A DNA stretch of 64,000 bases from Krasilnikovia cinnamomea (GCF_004217545.1 NZ_SHKY01000001.1:868001-932000), one strand, 5' to 3'. Positions 50,356-60,792 are shown, counted from the first letter of the stretch. Made by a program: numbers and translations. Notes: generated from the sequence alone by a model not told the origin.

Positions 50356-52719
50356 ATGACGGTCGAAGGACAGCAGGTGGAGCGGCTGAGGCCGACTCCC
50401 GCGCTCGTCATGGCCGGCGCCATGGTCGTCGTCTCGATCACGCTGTTCCTGGGCAACCTCGCCGGGCCGTGGACCCCCCTGTTCTGGAACTGGGTGCCGT
50501 CCATCGGCACCGCCGTGGCCGCCGCCGTGGTGTGCTGGCGCACCGCCACCGGTCCGGGACGGGACGCCGTCGGCCGCCGCTTCTGGCGCCTGCAGGCGCT
50601 GGCGGCCGTACTGATCGGCCTCGGTGCCAGCGGCGACGTGCGGCAGGCCGCGGCCCACCCGAACGGCTCCGGCGCACAGCACGACCTGCCCACCACGATC
50701 CTGTACTGCCTGTCGATGGCCGTCCTGCTGTGGGCGATGCTGAAGCTGCCGGTGATCCGGCACGAGCGCCGGGAGCGGCTGCTGCGGTTCGCGGGCGACG
50801 CCCTCACGGTCATGGTGACGGTGGGTCTGTTCGCCTGGTACCTGACCCGGCACGCGGTCAGCGCCTCCCTGGCCGGCAGCGACGCCCTGCCCGTCATCGT
50901 GCTGGCCACACTCGCCCTCGTCGGCGTGGCCGCCGTCGGCAAGCTGGCCATGAGCGACCTAGGTGGCCTGGACCGGATCACGGTCCGGCTGCTGGCCGGC
51001 GCGACCGCGGTGGGCGCCTTCGGCGCCGGCCTGTTCCCCCTCTTCGTCGACCTGCCGCCGGGCCTGCGCGGCTCGCAGATGTTCACGCCCGCCACCCTGC
51101 TGTTCCTGGCGTTCGCCGCCGACCGGCAGCGGCGCGCCGCGGGCGTGGCGCCCGTCGAGCGCCCCCGCCGCCGCTTCGGCGTGCTGCCGTACCTGGCGGT
51201 CGCCGCGACCGACGGCCTGCTGCTGGTGATCAGCAACGCGGTCGGGGACGGTGCGCTCGTGGTCGCGCTGGCGGCGGTCTGCCTCACCGCCCTGGTCGTG
51301 TTCCGCCAGGTCAACGCGCTGCGCGAGAACGGCCGCCTGCTGCGCCGGCTCGACGCCAACCTGGTGCAGCTCAACCAGTACCAGCACCAGCTGACCCACC
51401 GGGCCACCCACGACGGCCTCACCGACCTGGCCAACCGGGCGCTGTTCGAGCAGCACACCCGGGACGCGCTCGCCGCGGTGGCCGCCTGGGGCGCCGAAGA
51501 CTCCACGCTGAGCCTGGCGCTCATCGACCTGGACGACTTCAAGGCGATCAACGACCGGCTCGGCCACGCGGTCGGTGACGCGATGCTCGTCGTGGTGGCC
51601 CAGCGACTGCGCGAATGCGTACGGGCGGAGGACGTGGTCGCCCGCCTCGGCGGCGACGAGTTCGGCCTGCTGCTGCACGGCCTGCGCGGCGACGAGGCCA
51701 CCGAGGTGCTGGCCCGCATCACCGAGGCCCTGAGCCGTCCCGTGCACGCGCTCGGCTACGACCTGCTCGTACGCGCCAGCGTCGGCCTGGCCGAGGCGTG
51801 GCCCGACGCCAGCCCGCAGGAGCTGCTGCGCCGCGCCGACCTCGCCATGTACGCGGCCAAGGAGCGCGGCAAGGGCCGCCACGCCGTGTACGACGCCGAA
51901 CTCGAGCAGCACCAGGCCGCCGACGCGCAGCTGGGCGCCGAGCTGCGCCAGGCCCTGGACCGCGGCGAGTTTTCGCTGGTCTACCAGCCGATCGTGCGGC
52001 TGCCCGACGGCAAGTGGACCGGCGTCGAGACGCTCGTGCGCTGGACCAGTCCCACCCGTGGGTTCGTCGGGCCGGACAAGTTCATCCCGATCGCCGAGCG
52101 CACCGGCCTGATCGTGCCGCTGGGCGACTGGATCCTGCGTACCGCGCTGCGCCAGGCGATGGCCTGGGTCCAGCAGTTCGGTGACGACGCACCGCACGAG
52201 ATCGGCGTCAACGTCTCCGCGCGGCAGCTGCGCGAGCCCGGCTACGCCGAGACGGTCCGCGACGCGCTGGCCGAGTCCGGCTTCGACCCGGAGCGGCTGG
52301 TCGTCGAGGTCACCGAGACCGCGGTCTTCGACGGCGGCGTGGCGCTGGACGCCCTGCAGATGCTCGTGACCCTCGGCGTGAAGGTCGCGCTCGACGACTT
52401 CGGCACGGGCCACTCCTCGCTCGGCCTGCTGCGTACCTGTCCGGCGGACACCCTCAAGGTGGACAAGTCGTTCGTGGACGGCATCGGCGGGCGCTCGGAG
52501 GAGGCGGTCATCGCCACCGCGATGATCCAGATCACCAACGGTCTGCACCTGCAGGCGATCGCCGAGGGTGTGGAGACCGCCGAGCAGGCGGACACGCTGC
52601 ACCGGCTCGGGTACCGCTTCGCCCAGGGCTACCACTTCTCCCGTCCGCTGTCGGCCCAGCAGCTCGGCGACCGGCTGACGGAGAGCATGCTGGCGCAGGC
52701 GACGCTGACGACGCGCTGA
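50356..52719 (+). CDS. Membrane-bound GGDEF-EAL c-di-GMP enzyme
   Basis: 787 aa from ATG 50356, which is preceded by an AAGG-rich leader. About nine TM helices fill residues 15-330 (MASE-like). The GGDEF domain (about 355-510) has an intact LGGDEFGLLL and no obvious RxxD inhibitory site. The EAL domain (about 525-780) has ETL in place of EAL (GVETLVRW), but keeps the Asn of GVNVSARQL, VEVTET, ALDDFGTGHSSL, LKVDKSFV, IAEGVET and the Gln of FAQGYHFSRPL. Both synthesis and hydrolysis of c-di-GMP therefore look possible. Next genes are chemotaxis receptors, which suggests motility or spore control. Confidence 0.92.
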   Translation: MTVEGQQVERLRPTPALVMAGAMVVVSITLFLGNLAGPWTPLFWNWVPSIGTAVAAAVVCWRTATGPGRDAVGRRFWRLQALAAVLIGLGASGDVRQAAAHPNGSGAQHDLPTTILYCLSMAVLLWAMLKLPVIRHERRERLLRFAGDALTVMVTVGLFAWYLTRHAVSASLAGSDALPVIVLATLALVGVAAVGKLAMSDLGGLDRITVRLLAGATAVGAFGAGLFPLFVDLPPGLRGSQMFTPATLLFLAFAADRQRRAAGVAPVERPRRRFGVLPYLAVAATDGLLLVISNAVGDGALVVALAAVCLTALVVFRQVNALRENGRLLRRLDANLVQLNQYQHQLTHRATHDGLTDLANRALFEQHTRDALAAVAAWGAEDSTLSLALIDLDDFKAINDRLGHAVGDAMLVVVAQRLRECVRAEDVVARLGGDEFGLLLHGLRGDEATEVLARITEALSRPVHALGYDLLVRASVGLAEAWPDASPQELLRRADLAMYAAKERGKGRHAVYDAELEQHQAADAQLGAELRQALDRGEFSLVYQPIVRLPDGKWTGVETLVRWTSPTRGFVGPDKFIPIAERTGLIVPLGDWILRTALRQAMAWVQQFGDDAPHEIGVNVSARQLREPGYAETVRDALAESGFDPERLVVEVTETAVFDGGVALDALQMLVTLGVKVALDDFGTGHSSLGLLRTCPADTLKVDKSFVDGIGGRSEEAVIATAMIQITNGLHLQAIAEGVETAEQADTLHRLGYRFAQGYHFSRPLSAQQLGDRLTESMLAQATLTTR

Positions 52720-52836
52720 GCCGCGGTCCGGGGTCCCGGACGGCGGCGGCCATGATGCGGATCACGTGAGGTTCACACCAAGGTCAAGACGGCCGATTGA
52801 TCAGACAACAATCGCCGCCTAGGACAGGGTCCAGAG

Positions 52837-54450
52837 TTGACTTCCCACGCATTCAAGGCCGGCGGGGCGACCCGCTGGATCCGCAACCTGCCGATGTACA
52901 CCAAGATCCTGTTGATCGTCACGGTGCTGTCGCTGGTCGGTGCGGGTGTCGGCGCCTTCGCCATCGTGCAGATGGCCGGGCTCAGCCGGACCGCCGACGG
53001 CCTGTACACCGGCAGCGTCGTGCCCACCCAGCAGCTCGACCAGATCGCGGTGGACATCAGTGCCACCCGCACCGCGGTGTTCAACCACGGGCTCACCTCC
53101 TCCCCCTCGGCCAAGACCCGGTACGAGCAGGAGATCAAGAAGATCGACGCGGCGTTCGACCGGGACGTGGCCGCGTACCGCAAGGTCACGGTGAACCCCC
53201 GGCACCTCGACCGGCTGGTCGCCGCCTGGCAGGAGTACCGCACCGTACGGGACAAGCAGTTCGTCCCCGCCAGCCGCCGGCTCGCCGCACCCGACGTGGA
53301 ACAGATCGGCGACAACGTCCTCGCGCCGGCCGCGGCCACGGCCACTGCCTACCTGACCGATCTGATCGCCGGGGAGAGCGCGCAGGCCAGCGCGGACGCG
53401 GCACACGCCCGGTCGCGGTACGCCACCGCCCGGACGGTGACGATCTCGGTGCTGGTGGTCGGGCTCGGCCTGGCGGCGATCTTCGGCGTGCTGGTGGCGC
53501 GTGGCCTGGTCACCCGGGTCCGCCGCCTGTCGCAGGTGATCCGCGCCCTCGCGGACGGGGACCTGACCAGGACCGCCGACGTGGACAGCCGCGACGAGGT
53601 GGGCCTGATGGGCGCCGAACTGGACCGCGCCACCCAGACGCTGCGCGCGACGATCGCCCAGATCAGCGGCAGCAGCCAGAGCCTGGCCGGTACGGCGGAG
53701 CAGATGGCCGCGATCAGCGCACAGATGGCGTCCAACGCGGGGCACACCAGTTCCCGCGCCGAGCAGGTGTCGGCGGCGGCCGTGGAGGTCTCGACCAACG
53801 TGGACACGGTCGCGGTGGCCGCCGAGGAGATGACCGCGTCGATCCGCGAGATCGCCGGCAGCGCCACCGACGCGGCCGGCATCGCCCGCGACGCGGTGCA
53901 GGTGGCGAAGGCCGCGAACACCACGATGGCCAAGCTCGGCGTCTCCTCGTCGGAGGTCGGCGACATCGTCAAGGTGATCACCTCGATCGCGGAGCAGACG
54001 AACCTGCTGGCGCTGAACGCCACCATCGAGGCGGCCCGGGCCGGCGAGGCGGGCAAGGGCTTCGCCGTGGTCGCCTCCGAGGTCAAGGACCTCGCGCAGG
54101 AGACGGCCAAGGCCACCGAGGAGATCTCGAGCCGAATCCAGGCGATCCAGACCGACACCGGTGCGGCGGTCAGCGCGATCGGCGAGATCGCCGACGTGAT
54201 CGAGCGGATCAACACGTACTCGGACACGATCGCGTCCGCCGTGGAGGAGCAGACCGCCACGACCAGCGAGATCGGTCGCAACGTGGCGGGGGCGGCGGCC
54301 GGGGCCGCGGCCATCACCGAGACGATCACCGGGGTCGCCGGGGACGCCCAGAGCACCACGTCCGGGGCGGGCGAGGCCAACCGGACCGCCGAGGAGCTGT
54401 CCCGCCTCGCCGGTGACCTGAACCGGCTGGTGGAGCAGTTCCGGGTGTGA
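52837..54450 (+). CDS. Methyl-accepting chemotaxis protein (membrane receptor)
   Basis: 537 aa from TTG 52837. One TM helix (about 24-46), an extracellular four-helix-bundle-like sensor (47-200), a second TM helix (202-226), HAMP (227-280) and a long cytoplasmic coiled coil follow. The signalling tip [20 protein letters not shown] followed by [15 protein letters not shown] is fully conserved. There is no C-terminal pentapeptide tether for CheR/CheB. It senses a small ligand and controls CheA. No cheA or cheW is in the window. Found with the GAF-MCP at 55595, it supports a motile life stage. Confidence 0.95.
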   Translation: MTSHAFKAGGATRWIRNLPMYTKILLIVTVLSLVGAGVGAFAIVQMAGLSRTADGLYTGSVVPTQQLDQIAVDISATRTAVFNHGLTSSPSAKTRYEQEIKKIDAAFDRDVAAYRKVTVNPRHLDRLVAAWQEYRTVRDKQFVPASRRLAAPDVEQIGDNVLAPAAATATAYLTDLIAGESAQASADAAHARSRYATARTVTISVLVVGLGLAAIFGVLVARGLVTRVRRLSQVIRALADGDLTRTADVDSRDEVGLMGAELDRATQTLRATIAQISGSSQSLAGTAEQMAAISAQMASNAGHTSSRAEQVSAAAVEVSTNVDTVAVAAEEMTASIREIAGSATDAAGIARDAVQVAKAANTTMAKLGVSSSEVGDIVKVITSIAEQTNLLALNATIEAARAGEAGKGFAVVASEVKDLAQETAKATEEISSRIQAIQTDTGAAVSAIGEIADVIERINTYSDTIASAVEEQTATTSEIGRNVAGAAAGAAAITETITGVAGDAQSTTSGAGEANRTAEELSRLAGDLNRLVEQFRV

Positions 54451-54603
54451 CCGACGCCGCGGGCGCCCGCCCACCTCGGGTAGGCGCCCGTGCGGCAGGA
54501 TCGGGATCGCGAGCCTGCCGCGACCGGTGGCAGGAATGAACGCGCGGGCGGCGGCGTTGCTCCCCATATTCGTCGCCCGGCGCGTCATGAGGAGGTCAGC
54601 AGC

Positions 54604-55509
54604 GTGCTCGACCCACAGGGTCTCTACGAGTTGGCAGACGACCTGCCCGGCCTCGACAGTCCGGTGCTGGTCCAGGCGCTCACCGGGTTCGTCGATGCCG
54701 GCAGCGCGATCCAACTGACCCGCGAACACCTGCTGGAGCAGCTCGACGGCAAGGTGGTCGCCACCTTCGACGTGGACCAGTTGCTCGACTACCGCTCGCG
54801 CCGCCCCACCATGGTCTTCGTCGAGGATCACTGGGAGAGCTACGAGCAGCCCAGCCTGGCCCTGCACCTGCTGCGCGACCGGCTCGGCACCCCGTTCCTG
54901 CTGTTGGCCGGCCCGGAGCCGGACCTGCAGTGGGAACGCTTCATCACCGCCGTGACCGACCTCGTGGAGCGCCTCGGGGTCCGGCTCACGGTCGGCCTCA
55001 ACGCCATCCCGATGGCCGTGCCGCACACGCGGCCGGTCGGGGTGACCGCGCACGCCACGGATCAGCGGCTGCTCGGCGACCACGAGTCGTGGCTGCAGCG
55101 GGTGCAGGTGCCGGCCAGCGTCGGCAACCTGCTGGAGTTCCGCCTCGGCGCGGCCGGGCACGACGCCATGGGCTACGCCGCGCACGTCCCGCACTACCTC
55201 GCGCAGACCACCTATCCGGCGGCGGCGGAGCTGCTGCTGGACTCGGTGGCGGCCGGCACGGGGCTCGCGCTGCCGACCGGGCAGCTGCGCGACGCGGCCG
55301 CCCTGGTCCGCGAGGAGATCGACAAGCAGGTCGGCGAGGACGAGCAGGCCAGTCGCCTGGTCGCCGCGTTGGAACAGCAGTACGACGCGTTCGTGCGGGG
55401 CCGCGCCGGCAACCTGCTGGCCGGCTCGGGTGAGTCACTGCCCACGGCCGACGAGCTGGGGGCGGAGCTGGAGCGCTTCCTCGCCGAGCAGTCCCGCGAC
55501 GGCGAATAG
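54604..55509 (+). CDS. PAC2 family (proteasome-assembly-chaperone-like) protein
   Basis: 301 aa from GTG 54604, eight bases after GGAGG (54591-54595). It begins LYELADDLPGLDSPVLVQAL and TGFVDAGSAIQLTREHLLEQ, followed by FDVDQLLDYRSRRPTMVFVE and LLLAGPEPDLQWERFITAV. This is the PAC2 pattern shared by archaeal and actinobacterial homologues of proteasome assembly chaperones. A link to the actinobacterial proteasome is suggested by family membership only, and no proteasome genes are nearby. It lies between two MCP genes, possibly by chance. Confidence 0.88.
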   Translation: MLDPQGLYELADDLPGLDSPVLVQALTGFVDAGSAIQLTREHLLEQLDGKVVATFDVDQLLDYRSRRPTMVFVEDHWESYEQPSLALHLLRDRLGTPFLLLAGPEPDLQWERFITAVTDLVERLGVRLTVGLNAIPMAVPHTRPVGVTAHATDQRLLGDHESWLQRVQVPASVGNLLEFRLGAAGHDAMGYAAHVPHYLAQTTYPAAAELLLDSVAAGTGLALPTGQLRDAAALVREEIDKQVGEDEQASRLVAALEQQYDAFVRGRAGNLLAGSGESLPTADELGAELERFLAEQSRDGE

Positions 55510-55594
55510 CGCCGAACTGGACCAAAGCCGCACCAACGGGGCGGGCGCTGCCGGATGATGGGGATCATCGCCGGACCCACCCACAGGAGCGGCC

Positions 55595-57133
55595 GTGAGC
55601 GTATTCCGGTCCACCACGGCCGACCAGGCGCGACCCATGCGCATCCCCCGCGACGTCGAAAACCTCGAAAAGCTCATCCTCGATCTCGACCAGGCGACCG
55701 ACGAGGCGTCGACCTGGCGGATCACTGTCGACAGTACGGTCGAGGCCCAGGACTTCGCCTACGGTGCCGTCTGGCTCTCGGACGGCCGCGGCACGGTCAC
55801 CCTGGAGTACGAGCAGGGCGCCATCGCGGCCGAACTGCAGGCCGCCATCGCCGCGCACGCCATGCCGGCGGACGCGGGCCTGGTCGGGCGGGCGCACCGG
55901 ACGCGGCAGCCGCACTACGTCGACAACCTCGAGGGGTACGTCGACTGCCTGCGCTGCCAGGCCGCTGCCCAGGTCGGCATGCGCTCCGCGGTGGTCACCC
56001 CGGTGCTGCACGACAACGAGGCCATTGCGGTGTTCGAGTACTACTCGCCCGAACTGCTCAACGTCGACGGCCCCCGTACCGAAAAGTGGTCCGCCATCGC
56101 CCGCATCGCCGAGCAGGCCCGCCAGGCCGCGCTGGCGAACGCCGAACTGCGCCAGGCCGCCAGCGACCGCTACGCGGTGACCAACGTGGTCAGCGCCCTG
56201 GGCGAGGTCAACGACTCGGCGACGGCGCTGCGCACCGCCCTCGACAGCGTCCGCAGCGCCTTCGGCTGGGCCTACGGCTCCTACTGGGAGATCGACGAGA
56301 CCGACCAGGTGCTGCGGTTCCGGTTCGAGTCCGGCACGGCCGGGGAGGAGTTCCGCAAGGTCACGCTCGCCGCCACGTTCGCCGAAGGGGTGGGCCTGTC
56401 CGGCCGGGCGTGGCGTACCGATGACCTGGTGTTCGTGCGCGACCTGGCCGACCTGACGGACTGCGTGCGGGCACCGGCGGCCCAGCGGGCCGGGGTCCGC
56501 TCCGGGGTCTGCCTGCCGATCCACCGGCACGGCCGGATCATCGGCACGATGGACTTCTTCACCACCGAGCCGGTCGACCTGTCGGAGTCGCGGGCGTCCG
56601 CGCTGCGCAACGTGGAGCAACTGGTCTCCCAGCGACTCGACATCGTCCGCGGCACCGAGCAGGCGGCGGACAACGCCAGTGCCCTGCTCGACACGGTCTC
56701 CCGGCTCCGCGCCGCCAGCGACGACGCCACCCGGGTGGCGCAGGAGGCCGTGAGCCGCGCGTCCGCGATGACCCAGGAGGTCGAGGCGCTGGGCCGGGCG
56801 TCCACGGCGATCGGCGACGTCATCAAGATCATTTCATCGATCGCGGACCAGACGAACCTGCTGGCCCTCAACGCCACCATCGAGGCGGCCCGCGCCGGAG
56901 AGGTGGGGCGCGGTTTCGCGGTGGTCGCGGGCGAGGTCAAGGACCTGGCCCGGGAGACCGCCGAGGCGACCCAGCGGGTCGCCGACCAGGTCACCGGCAT
57001 TCAGCAGAGCGCGAAGACCGTGTCCTCCGGCATCCTGACCACCAGCGAGACGATCGGTCAGATGGACGCCGTGCAGGCCCGGATCAACGAGGTGCTGGAG
57101 GAACAGGCCATGATGGCGAACCGGTTGCACTAG
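55595..57133 (+). CDS. Soluble GAF-GAF-MCP chemoreceptor
   Basis: 512 aa from GTG 55595 with AGGAG upstream. No TM helix. Two GAF-like sensor domains (about 40-175 and 205-350) are followed by an MCP signalling hairpin (about 360-512) with tip [20 protein letters not shown] and [17 protein letters not shown]. In both GAF domains a Cys is visible (CLRCQ in the first, DCVRAP in the second), so haem, redox or thiol sensing is conceivable. The C-terminal half of the coiled coil is short. Cytoplasmic clusters of such receptors detect intracellular signals. Confidence 0.9.
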   Translation: MSVFRSTTADQARPMRIPRDVENLEKLILDLDQATDEASTWRITVDSTVEAQDFAYGAVWLSDGRGTVTLEYEQGAIAAELQAAIAAHAMPADAGLVGRAHRTRQPHYVDNLEGYVDCLRCQAAAQVGMRSAVVTPVLHDNEAIAVFEYYSPELLNVDGPRTEKWSAIARIAEQARQAALANAELRQAASDRYAVTNVVSALGEVNDSATALRTALDSVRSAFGWAYGSYWEIDETDQVLRFRFESGTAGEEFRKVTLAATFAEGVGLSGRAWRTDDLVFVRDLADLTDCVRAPAAQRAGVRSGVCLPIHRHGRIIGTMDFFTTEPVDLSESRASALRNVEQLVSQRLDIVRGTEQAADNASALLDTVSRLRAASDDATRVAQEAVSRASAMTQEVEALGRASTAIGDVIKIISSIADQTNLLALNATIEAARAGEVGRGFAVVAGEVKDLARETAEATQRVADQVTGIQQSAKTVSSGILTTSETIGQMDAVQARINEVLEEQAMMANRLH

Positions 57134-57137
57134 CGGG

Positions 57138-57923
57138 CTACCGCCCGACCGGCAGCCAGTCCAGCACGGCCTGAATCTGCGCGTCCCAGTACGACCACTC
57201 GTGCGCGCCCGGCCCGAACTCCGCCTCCAGCGGCACGGCACGCTCGCGGCACGCGGCCACGAACCGGTGGTTCTGCTCGACCAGATGGTCCTCGGTGCCG
57301 CACCGCAGCATCAGCCGCGGCAGCCGCGCGGGATCGGCGCAGGACAGCAGGTGCAGCAGATCGTCGTCCGTGCCCGCGACCGGGTGGTCCCCGAAGACCC
57401 GGGCCGCCACCTCGTGCGTGTACGGCTGCCGGTAGATGGACGCGACATCGAGCGCGCCGGAGAGGCTGGCCGCGGCCGCGAACCGCTCGGGCTGGCGCAA
57501 CGCCCACTTGAACGCGCCGTACCCGCCCATCGACAGACCGGCGACGAACGTGTCCGCCCGCTGGGTGGAGACCCGGAAGAACCCCGACACGACGGCGGGC
57601 AGTTCCTCGGACAGGAACGTCCAGAAGCGCCCGCCGTGCGCTTCGTCGGTGTAGAAGCTGCGGTGCACCTGTGGCATGACGACCGCGAGCCCGCGGGCGG
57701 CCGCGTACCGTTCGATGGAGGTGTACCGGGTCCAGGCGGTGTCGTCGTCGCTGAGGCCGTGCAGCAGGTACAGCACGGGTGGCGCCGCGTCGCCGCCGTG
57801 ACCCGCCAGGCCGATCTGGCTGCTCGGTGACTGCGGCAGCAGCACCGTCATCGAGGTGCCGAGTTCCAGTACGTCGGAGAAGAAGTCACAACGGATCACG
57901 GCCATCTGGCCAGTCTCTGCCAT
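57138..57923 (-). CDS. Alpha/beta-hydrolase esterase (esterase D / FrmB-like)
   Basis: 261 aa from ATG 57923; ATG 57905, giving MAVIRCDFFSD, is more typical of the family. Nucleophile elbow GLSMGGYGAFKWAL, oxyanion LLHGLSDDDTAW, Asp in LRCGTEDHLVEQNHR and His in GPGAHEWSYWDAQ form a full triad. It resembles S-formylglutathione hydrolase, mycolyltransferase-like and acetyl-ester hydrolases. No signal peptide, so cytoplasmic. No formaldehyde-metabolism gene is adjacent. Convergent with the GAF-MCP gene, four bases apart. Confidence 0.85.
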   Translation of the reverse strand: MAETGQMAVIRCDFFSDVLELGTSMTVLLPQSPSSQIGLAGHGGDAAPPVLYLLHGLSDDDTAWTRYTSIERYAAARGLAVVMPQVHRSFYTDEAHGGRFWTFLSEELPAVVSGFFRVSTQRADTFVAGLSMGGYGAFKWALRQPERFAAAASLSGALDVASIYRQPYTHEVAARVFGDHPVAGTDDDLLHLLSCADPARLPRLMLRCGTEDHLVEQNHRFVAACRERAVPLEAEFGPGAHEWSYWDAQIQAVLDWLPVGR

Positions 57924-58002
57924 GCCCGGCCGCGCACGCAGGTCGGGGCCCGCGTTCCCGCGAGATCGTGATGACGTCTGGCCAGGAGCTAACCCGAACT
58001 CA

Positions 58003-58605
58003 TCAAGCTTTGGGGAGGCGGAGCTCCGGCCAACCCGGCTCCGGGCGGAAGCCGGTGTGTGTGCCGTCGAACGGGAAGTCTCCCGCCTCGATCAGCTTGA
58101 CGACCCGCTCACCCTCGGCACGGATGTCAGCCGCCTGGTCGGCGTCGAAGTACAGCGGATTGCCGATCCGCAGGTCGAACTCCTCGACGTCCTTCCACTC
58201 CCACCGCCGCTGCGGATCCACGACGATGTCGAGGACCAGGTCGGCGGTGTCCACCCCGTCGGGCATCCGGACGTACGGGTCCTCGAGGTTGACGTACCAG
58301 GAGTCGAACTCGCCGTTCCGGAAGAACCACCAGACCGAGTGGGACGCGCCCGGCGGCATCAGCACCAGGATGTCGTAGTCCTGCCACGCGCGCACGACCA
58401 GCTTCGGATCGCGCATCTGGTCGACCGGCAGCTCGTGCTGGGTGTTGCCGTCGGCGTCGATGAGCCGGGCGAAGTCGCTGCCGGCCGGGTGCCAGAGCAG
58501 CAGCCCGGTCTCGTCGTCGCTGATCACCCGCATCGGCTGGACCCAGGTGTATCGGGCGGCGCGCCGGTAACGGCGAGTGATGACCTGGCCAGGCTCGAAC
58601 GACAT
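58003..58605 (-). CDS. DUF402 family protein
   Basis: 200 aa, ATG 58605. DUF402 features are GQVITRRYRRAARYTWVQPM, WQDYDILVLMPPGASHSVWW and WYVNLEDPYVRM, then VDTADLVLDIVVDPQRRWEW and KDVEEFDLR. Members include a nucleoside-diphosphatase of Streptomyces-type secondary metabolism and RNA-associated proteins. The acidic residues around LDIVVD and EEFD could bind metal for nucleotide hydrolysis. Function here is unproven. It follows the antiporter gene on the other side by 32 bases and may share its transcript. Confidence 0.85.
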   Translation of the reverse strand: MSFEPGQVITRRYRRAARYTWVQPMRVISDDETGLLLWHPAGSDFARLIDADGNTQHELPVDQMRDPKLVVRAWQDYDILVLMPPGASHSVWWFFRNGEFDSWYVNLEDPYVRMPDGVDTADLVLDIVVDPQRRWEWKDVEEFDLRIGNPLYFDADQAADIRAEGERVVKLIEAGDFPFDGTHTGFRPEPGWPELRLPKA

Positions 58606-58637
58606 CGGCGCAGCCTAGCCGATCTTGACCTGGACCA

Positions 58638-60005
58638 TCAGCCCGCGACCTCAGGCGCCGGAGGTCGTCCCGGCTCCGCCGCGCGCACGACCGGTCCGCG
58701 CCAGGCGTCATGTACGGCGCGGCGGAGCCGCTCCTCGGCGCCCTCCCGCACCCGCGCCATCGACCACCGCAGCATCGGCCCCGCCATCACCGAGGTGACG
58801 AGCGCGACCAGGACCACGACCGTGTAGGTGGTGGTGTTCAGCACGCCGAGCCGCAGGCCGGTCATGGCCACGACCACCTCCACCACCCCGCGCGAATTCA
58901 TCGCCGCCCCGAGCGCGACACCCTCCCAGTGCCCCAGCCGGCTCGTCCGTGCCCCGAGGTAGGCGCCGGCGAACTTGCCGACGATCGCCACCGCGATGAC
59001 GACGGCCGCCATCAGCAGCACACCGGGCCGGGCCAACGCGGTCAGGTCCATGCGGAAGCCGGCCATGACCAGGAACAGCGGCGCGAGCACCGAGTGGACG
59101 ACCACGCGCAGCGGAGCCAGCCGCGCCGGGTCGGCCATGCCCGCCCGCAGCACGAGCAGGCCCGCCACGAAGGCGCCCAGCACCGGCTCCATGCCGAGCG
59201 CGTGCGATGCCGCGCCGGCCAGCAGCACGACCACCACGGCGGTCGCCACCGACGGGCCGGGCCCGGGCGAGCGGGCCGCCAACCGCATCACGCAACGTAC
59301 GGCCGGCTGCCCGACCACGGCCGCCGCGGCGGCGAATCCCGCCACCGAGAGCACGGACAGCGCCACCAGGCCCGGGCTGATCCCCGTGGTGGCCATGGCC
59401 GCCACCACCGACAGCAGGAACCAGCCGACGGTGTCGTCCACCGCGGCGGCGATGAGCGCGAGCTGCCCGACGTCGCGATGCTGCAGGTTCAGGTCGGTCA
59501 GCGTCTTGGCGATGACCGGGATCGCGCTGACGCACATCGCAACGCCGAGGAAGAGCGCGAAGACGGTCCGGTCCGTGCCGCCGAGATACGCCGTCGGCAG
59601 CAGGTAGCCGGTGCCCACGCCCAACGCGAGCGGGATCAGGAGCCCGGCCACGCTCACCCGCGCGGCGGCGCCGCCGCGCCGGCGGATCAGCTGCCGGTCC
59701 AGCTCCATGCCGGTCAGCCCGACGAGCAGCAGCACCCCCAGCTGCGCCACGGCGTCCAGCAGGTGCACCTGCTCCGGATGGCGCGGCAGCAGCCAGGCGG
59801 AGACCGCGGGAGCCAGGTGGCCCAGGACCGAGGGTCCGGCGAGGACGCCGGCCAGCAGTTCGCCGACCACCCGGGGCAGGCGGAGCCGGGCCGCGAGCGC
59901 GCCCAGCAGCAGCGCCAGCGCCAGCAGCAGCGCGACCTGCAACAGGAACAGCAGCAGCTCGCCCGAGGGCAGGGGCGCGACCACGTCGGCCAGGGAGCTC
60001 ACCAC
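58638..60005 (-). CDS. Cation/proton antiporter, CPA2 (KefB-like)
   Basis: 455 aa from GTG 60005. Twelve to thirteen TM helices. The CPA2 core LPRVVGELLAGVLAGPSVLG, LLVGLTGMELDRQLIRRR, CVSAIPVIAKTLTDL, IAAAVDDTVGWFLLSVVA (conserved Asp pair) and NSRGVVEVVVAMTGLRLG is present. There is no C-terminal TrkA-N or USP domain; only a ~40-residue tail. It exchanges K+ or Na+ for protons. Two other-family antiporters thus occur in this window. Divergent from the 60098 gene. Confidence 0.9.
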   Translation of the reverse strand: MVSSLADVVAPLPSGELLLFLLQVALLLALALLLGALAARLRLPRVVGELLAGVLAGPSVLGHLAPAVSAWLLPRHPEQVHLLDAVAQLGVLLLVGLTGMELDRQLIRRRGGAAARVSVAGLLIPLALGVGTGYLLPTAYLGGTDRTVFALFLGVAMCVSAIPVIAKTLTDLNLQHRDVGQLALIAAAVDDTVGWFLLSVVAAMATTGISPGLVALSVLSVAGFAAAAAVVGQPAVRCVMRLAARSPGPGPSVATAVVVVLLAGAASHALGMEPVLGAFVAGLLVLRAGMADPARLAPLRVVVHSVLAPLFLVMAGFRMDLTALARPGVLLMAAVVIAVAIVGKFAGAYLGARTSRLGHWEGVALGAAMNSRGVVEVVVAMTGLRLGVLNTTTYTVVVLVALVTSVMAGPMLRWSMARVREGAEERLRRAVHDAWRGPVVRAAEPGRPPAPEVAG

Positions 60006-60029
60006 CGTGACGGCACCCCCGCCGGGCGG

Positions 60030-60058
60030 TTGGGAATGTCGTACCCGTCGATTAGAAT
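60030..60058 (+). promoter_or_regulatory. Housekeeping-type promoter for 60098 gene
   Basis: TTGGGA (60030-60035), a 17-base spacer and TAGAAT (60053-60058) form a good SigA-like promoter, reading toward the GTG at 60098 with a leader of about 33 bases that contains GGGGAGA. The local A/T richness stands out from the surrounding GC. Confidence 0.6.
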
Positions 60059-60097
60059 GTATGTACGAAAACGGCTCCTGACCTGCGGGGAGATCAC

Positions 60098-60781
60098 GTG
60101 ACCACGCCCGTTGTGCCGCCCTCGGCGGCGTCCCGTCCGCACTCGTCCGTCCTCACGCTTCCGCCCTACACGACCATGCTCGGCTTCACCCGCTACGTGG
60201 CTCGCAACGGCCCCGCCAAGGCCCAGTTCGTCGGCGGGCTGCGCCGCCAGCGCGAGCGCCGGTCGGGGTTCAACCCGCACGGCCAGCTCGTCAAGGCCCT
60301 CAAGGCCGACGTCGCGTTCCACACCGGAGGCAGTTACCTGGCCGGGGTGACCGACCTGGTGAAGCCTCGGTGGCGCCCGCTCTACGAGGTGGTCAGCGCG
60401 GGCGCCGCGACCTACCTGCACTCGCTGGGCGACCCCGGCGATGTCAGCCTGGCCCAGACCCGTGATGCCCTCGCCTCGGTCGGCCCGCTTGCTGTCAAGA
60501 TCAATCCGCACTTCGGACTACGTTTCGCCGACGGCCGCCGCGAGGCGGTACGCCTGCATTTCGACGAGGATCCGCCCTCCGCCGAGGCGGTCACCGCGAC
60601 GCTGCACCTGATGGCGCGGCACATGGATCAGATCCTGCCGGAGGCGGAGCCCGTGCTGGTCGACCTGCGCCGGGGGGCGGTCCACCGCCTCGACCCGGCC
60701 GCCCGCACCGCCGACGTCGAGCGCTGGCTGGCCGGGGAGGCCGCCGCGTTCTCCGCCATCTGGACGGCCGTCGCGGCCTGA
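60098..60781 (+). CDS. Conserved-looking hypothetical protein
   Basis: 227 aa from GTG 60098, which follows GGGGAGA. Soluble, basic in the N-terminal half (ARNGPAKAQFVGGLRRQRER), with SGFNPHGQLVKALKADVAFH, LVKPRWRPLYEVVSAGAATY, VKINPHFGLRFADGRREAVR and ATLHLMARHMDQILPEAEPV. I do not recognise a family. Codon use is normal for the genome, and a clear promoter and terminator frame it, so it is a real single-gene unit. Confidence 0.65.
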   Translation: MTTPVVPPSAASRPHSSVLTLPPYTTMLGFTRYVARNGPAKAQFVGGLRRQRERRSGFNPHGQLVKALKADVAFHTGGSYLAGVTDLVKPRWRPLYEVVSAGAATYLHSLGDPGDVSLAQTRDALASVGPLAVKINPHFGLRFADGRREAVRLHFDEDPPSAEAVTATLHLMARHMDQILPEAEPVLVDLRRGAVHRLDPAARTADVERWLAGEAAAFSAIWTAVAA

Positions 60782-60792
60782 ACCGTCCGACG

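Noticed and set aside
52770..52836. FliA-type promoter (GCCGATTG) before the MCP gene
   Set aside because: GCCGAT is present at 52792, but no TAAA-like -35 lies at the right distance. An alternative TTGATC-N17-TAGGAC also fails at the last -10 base.
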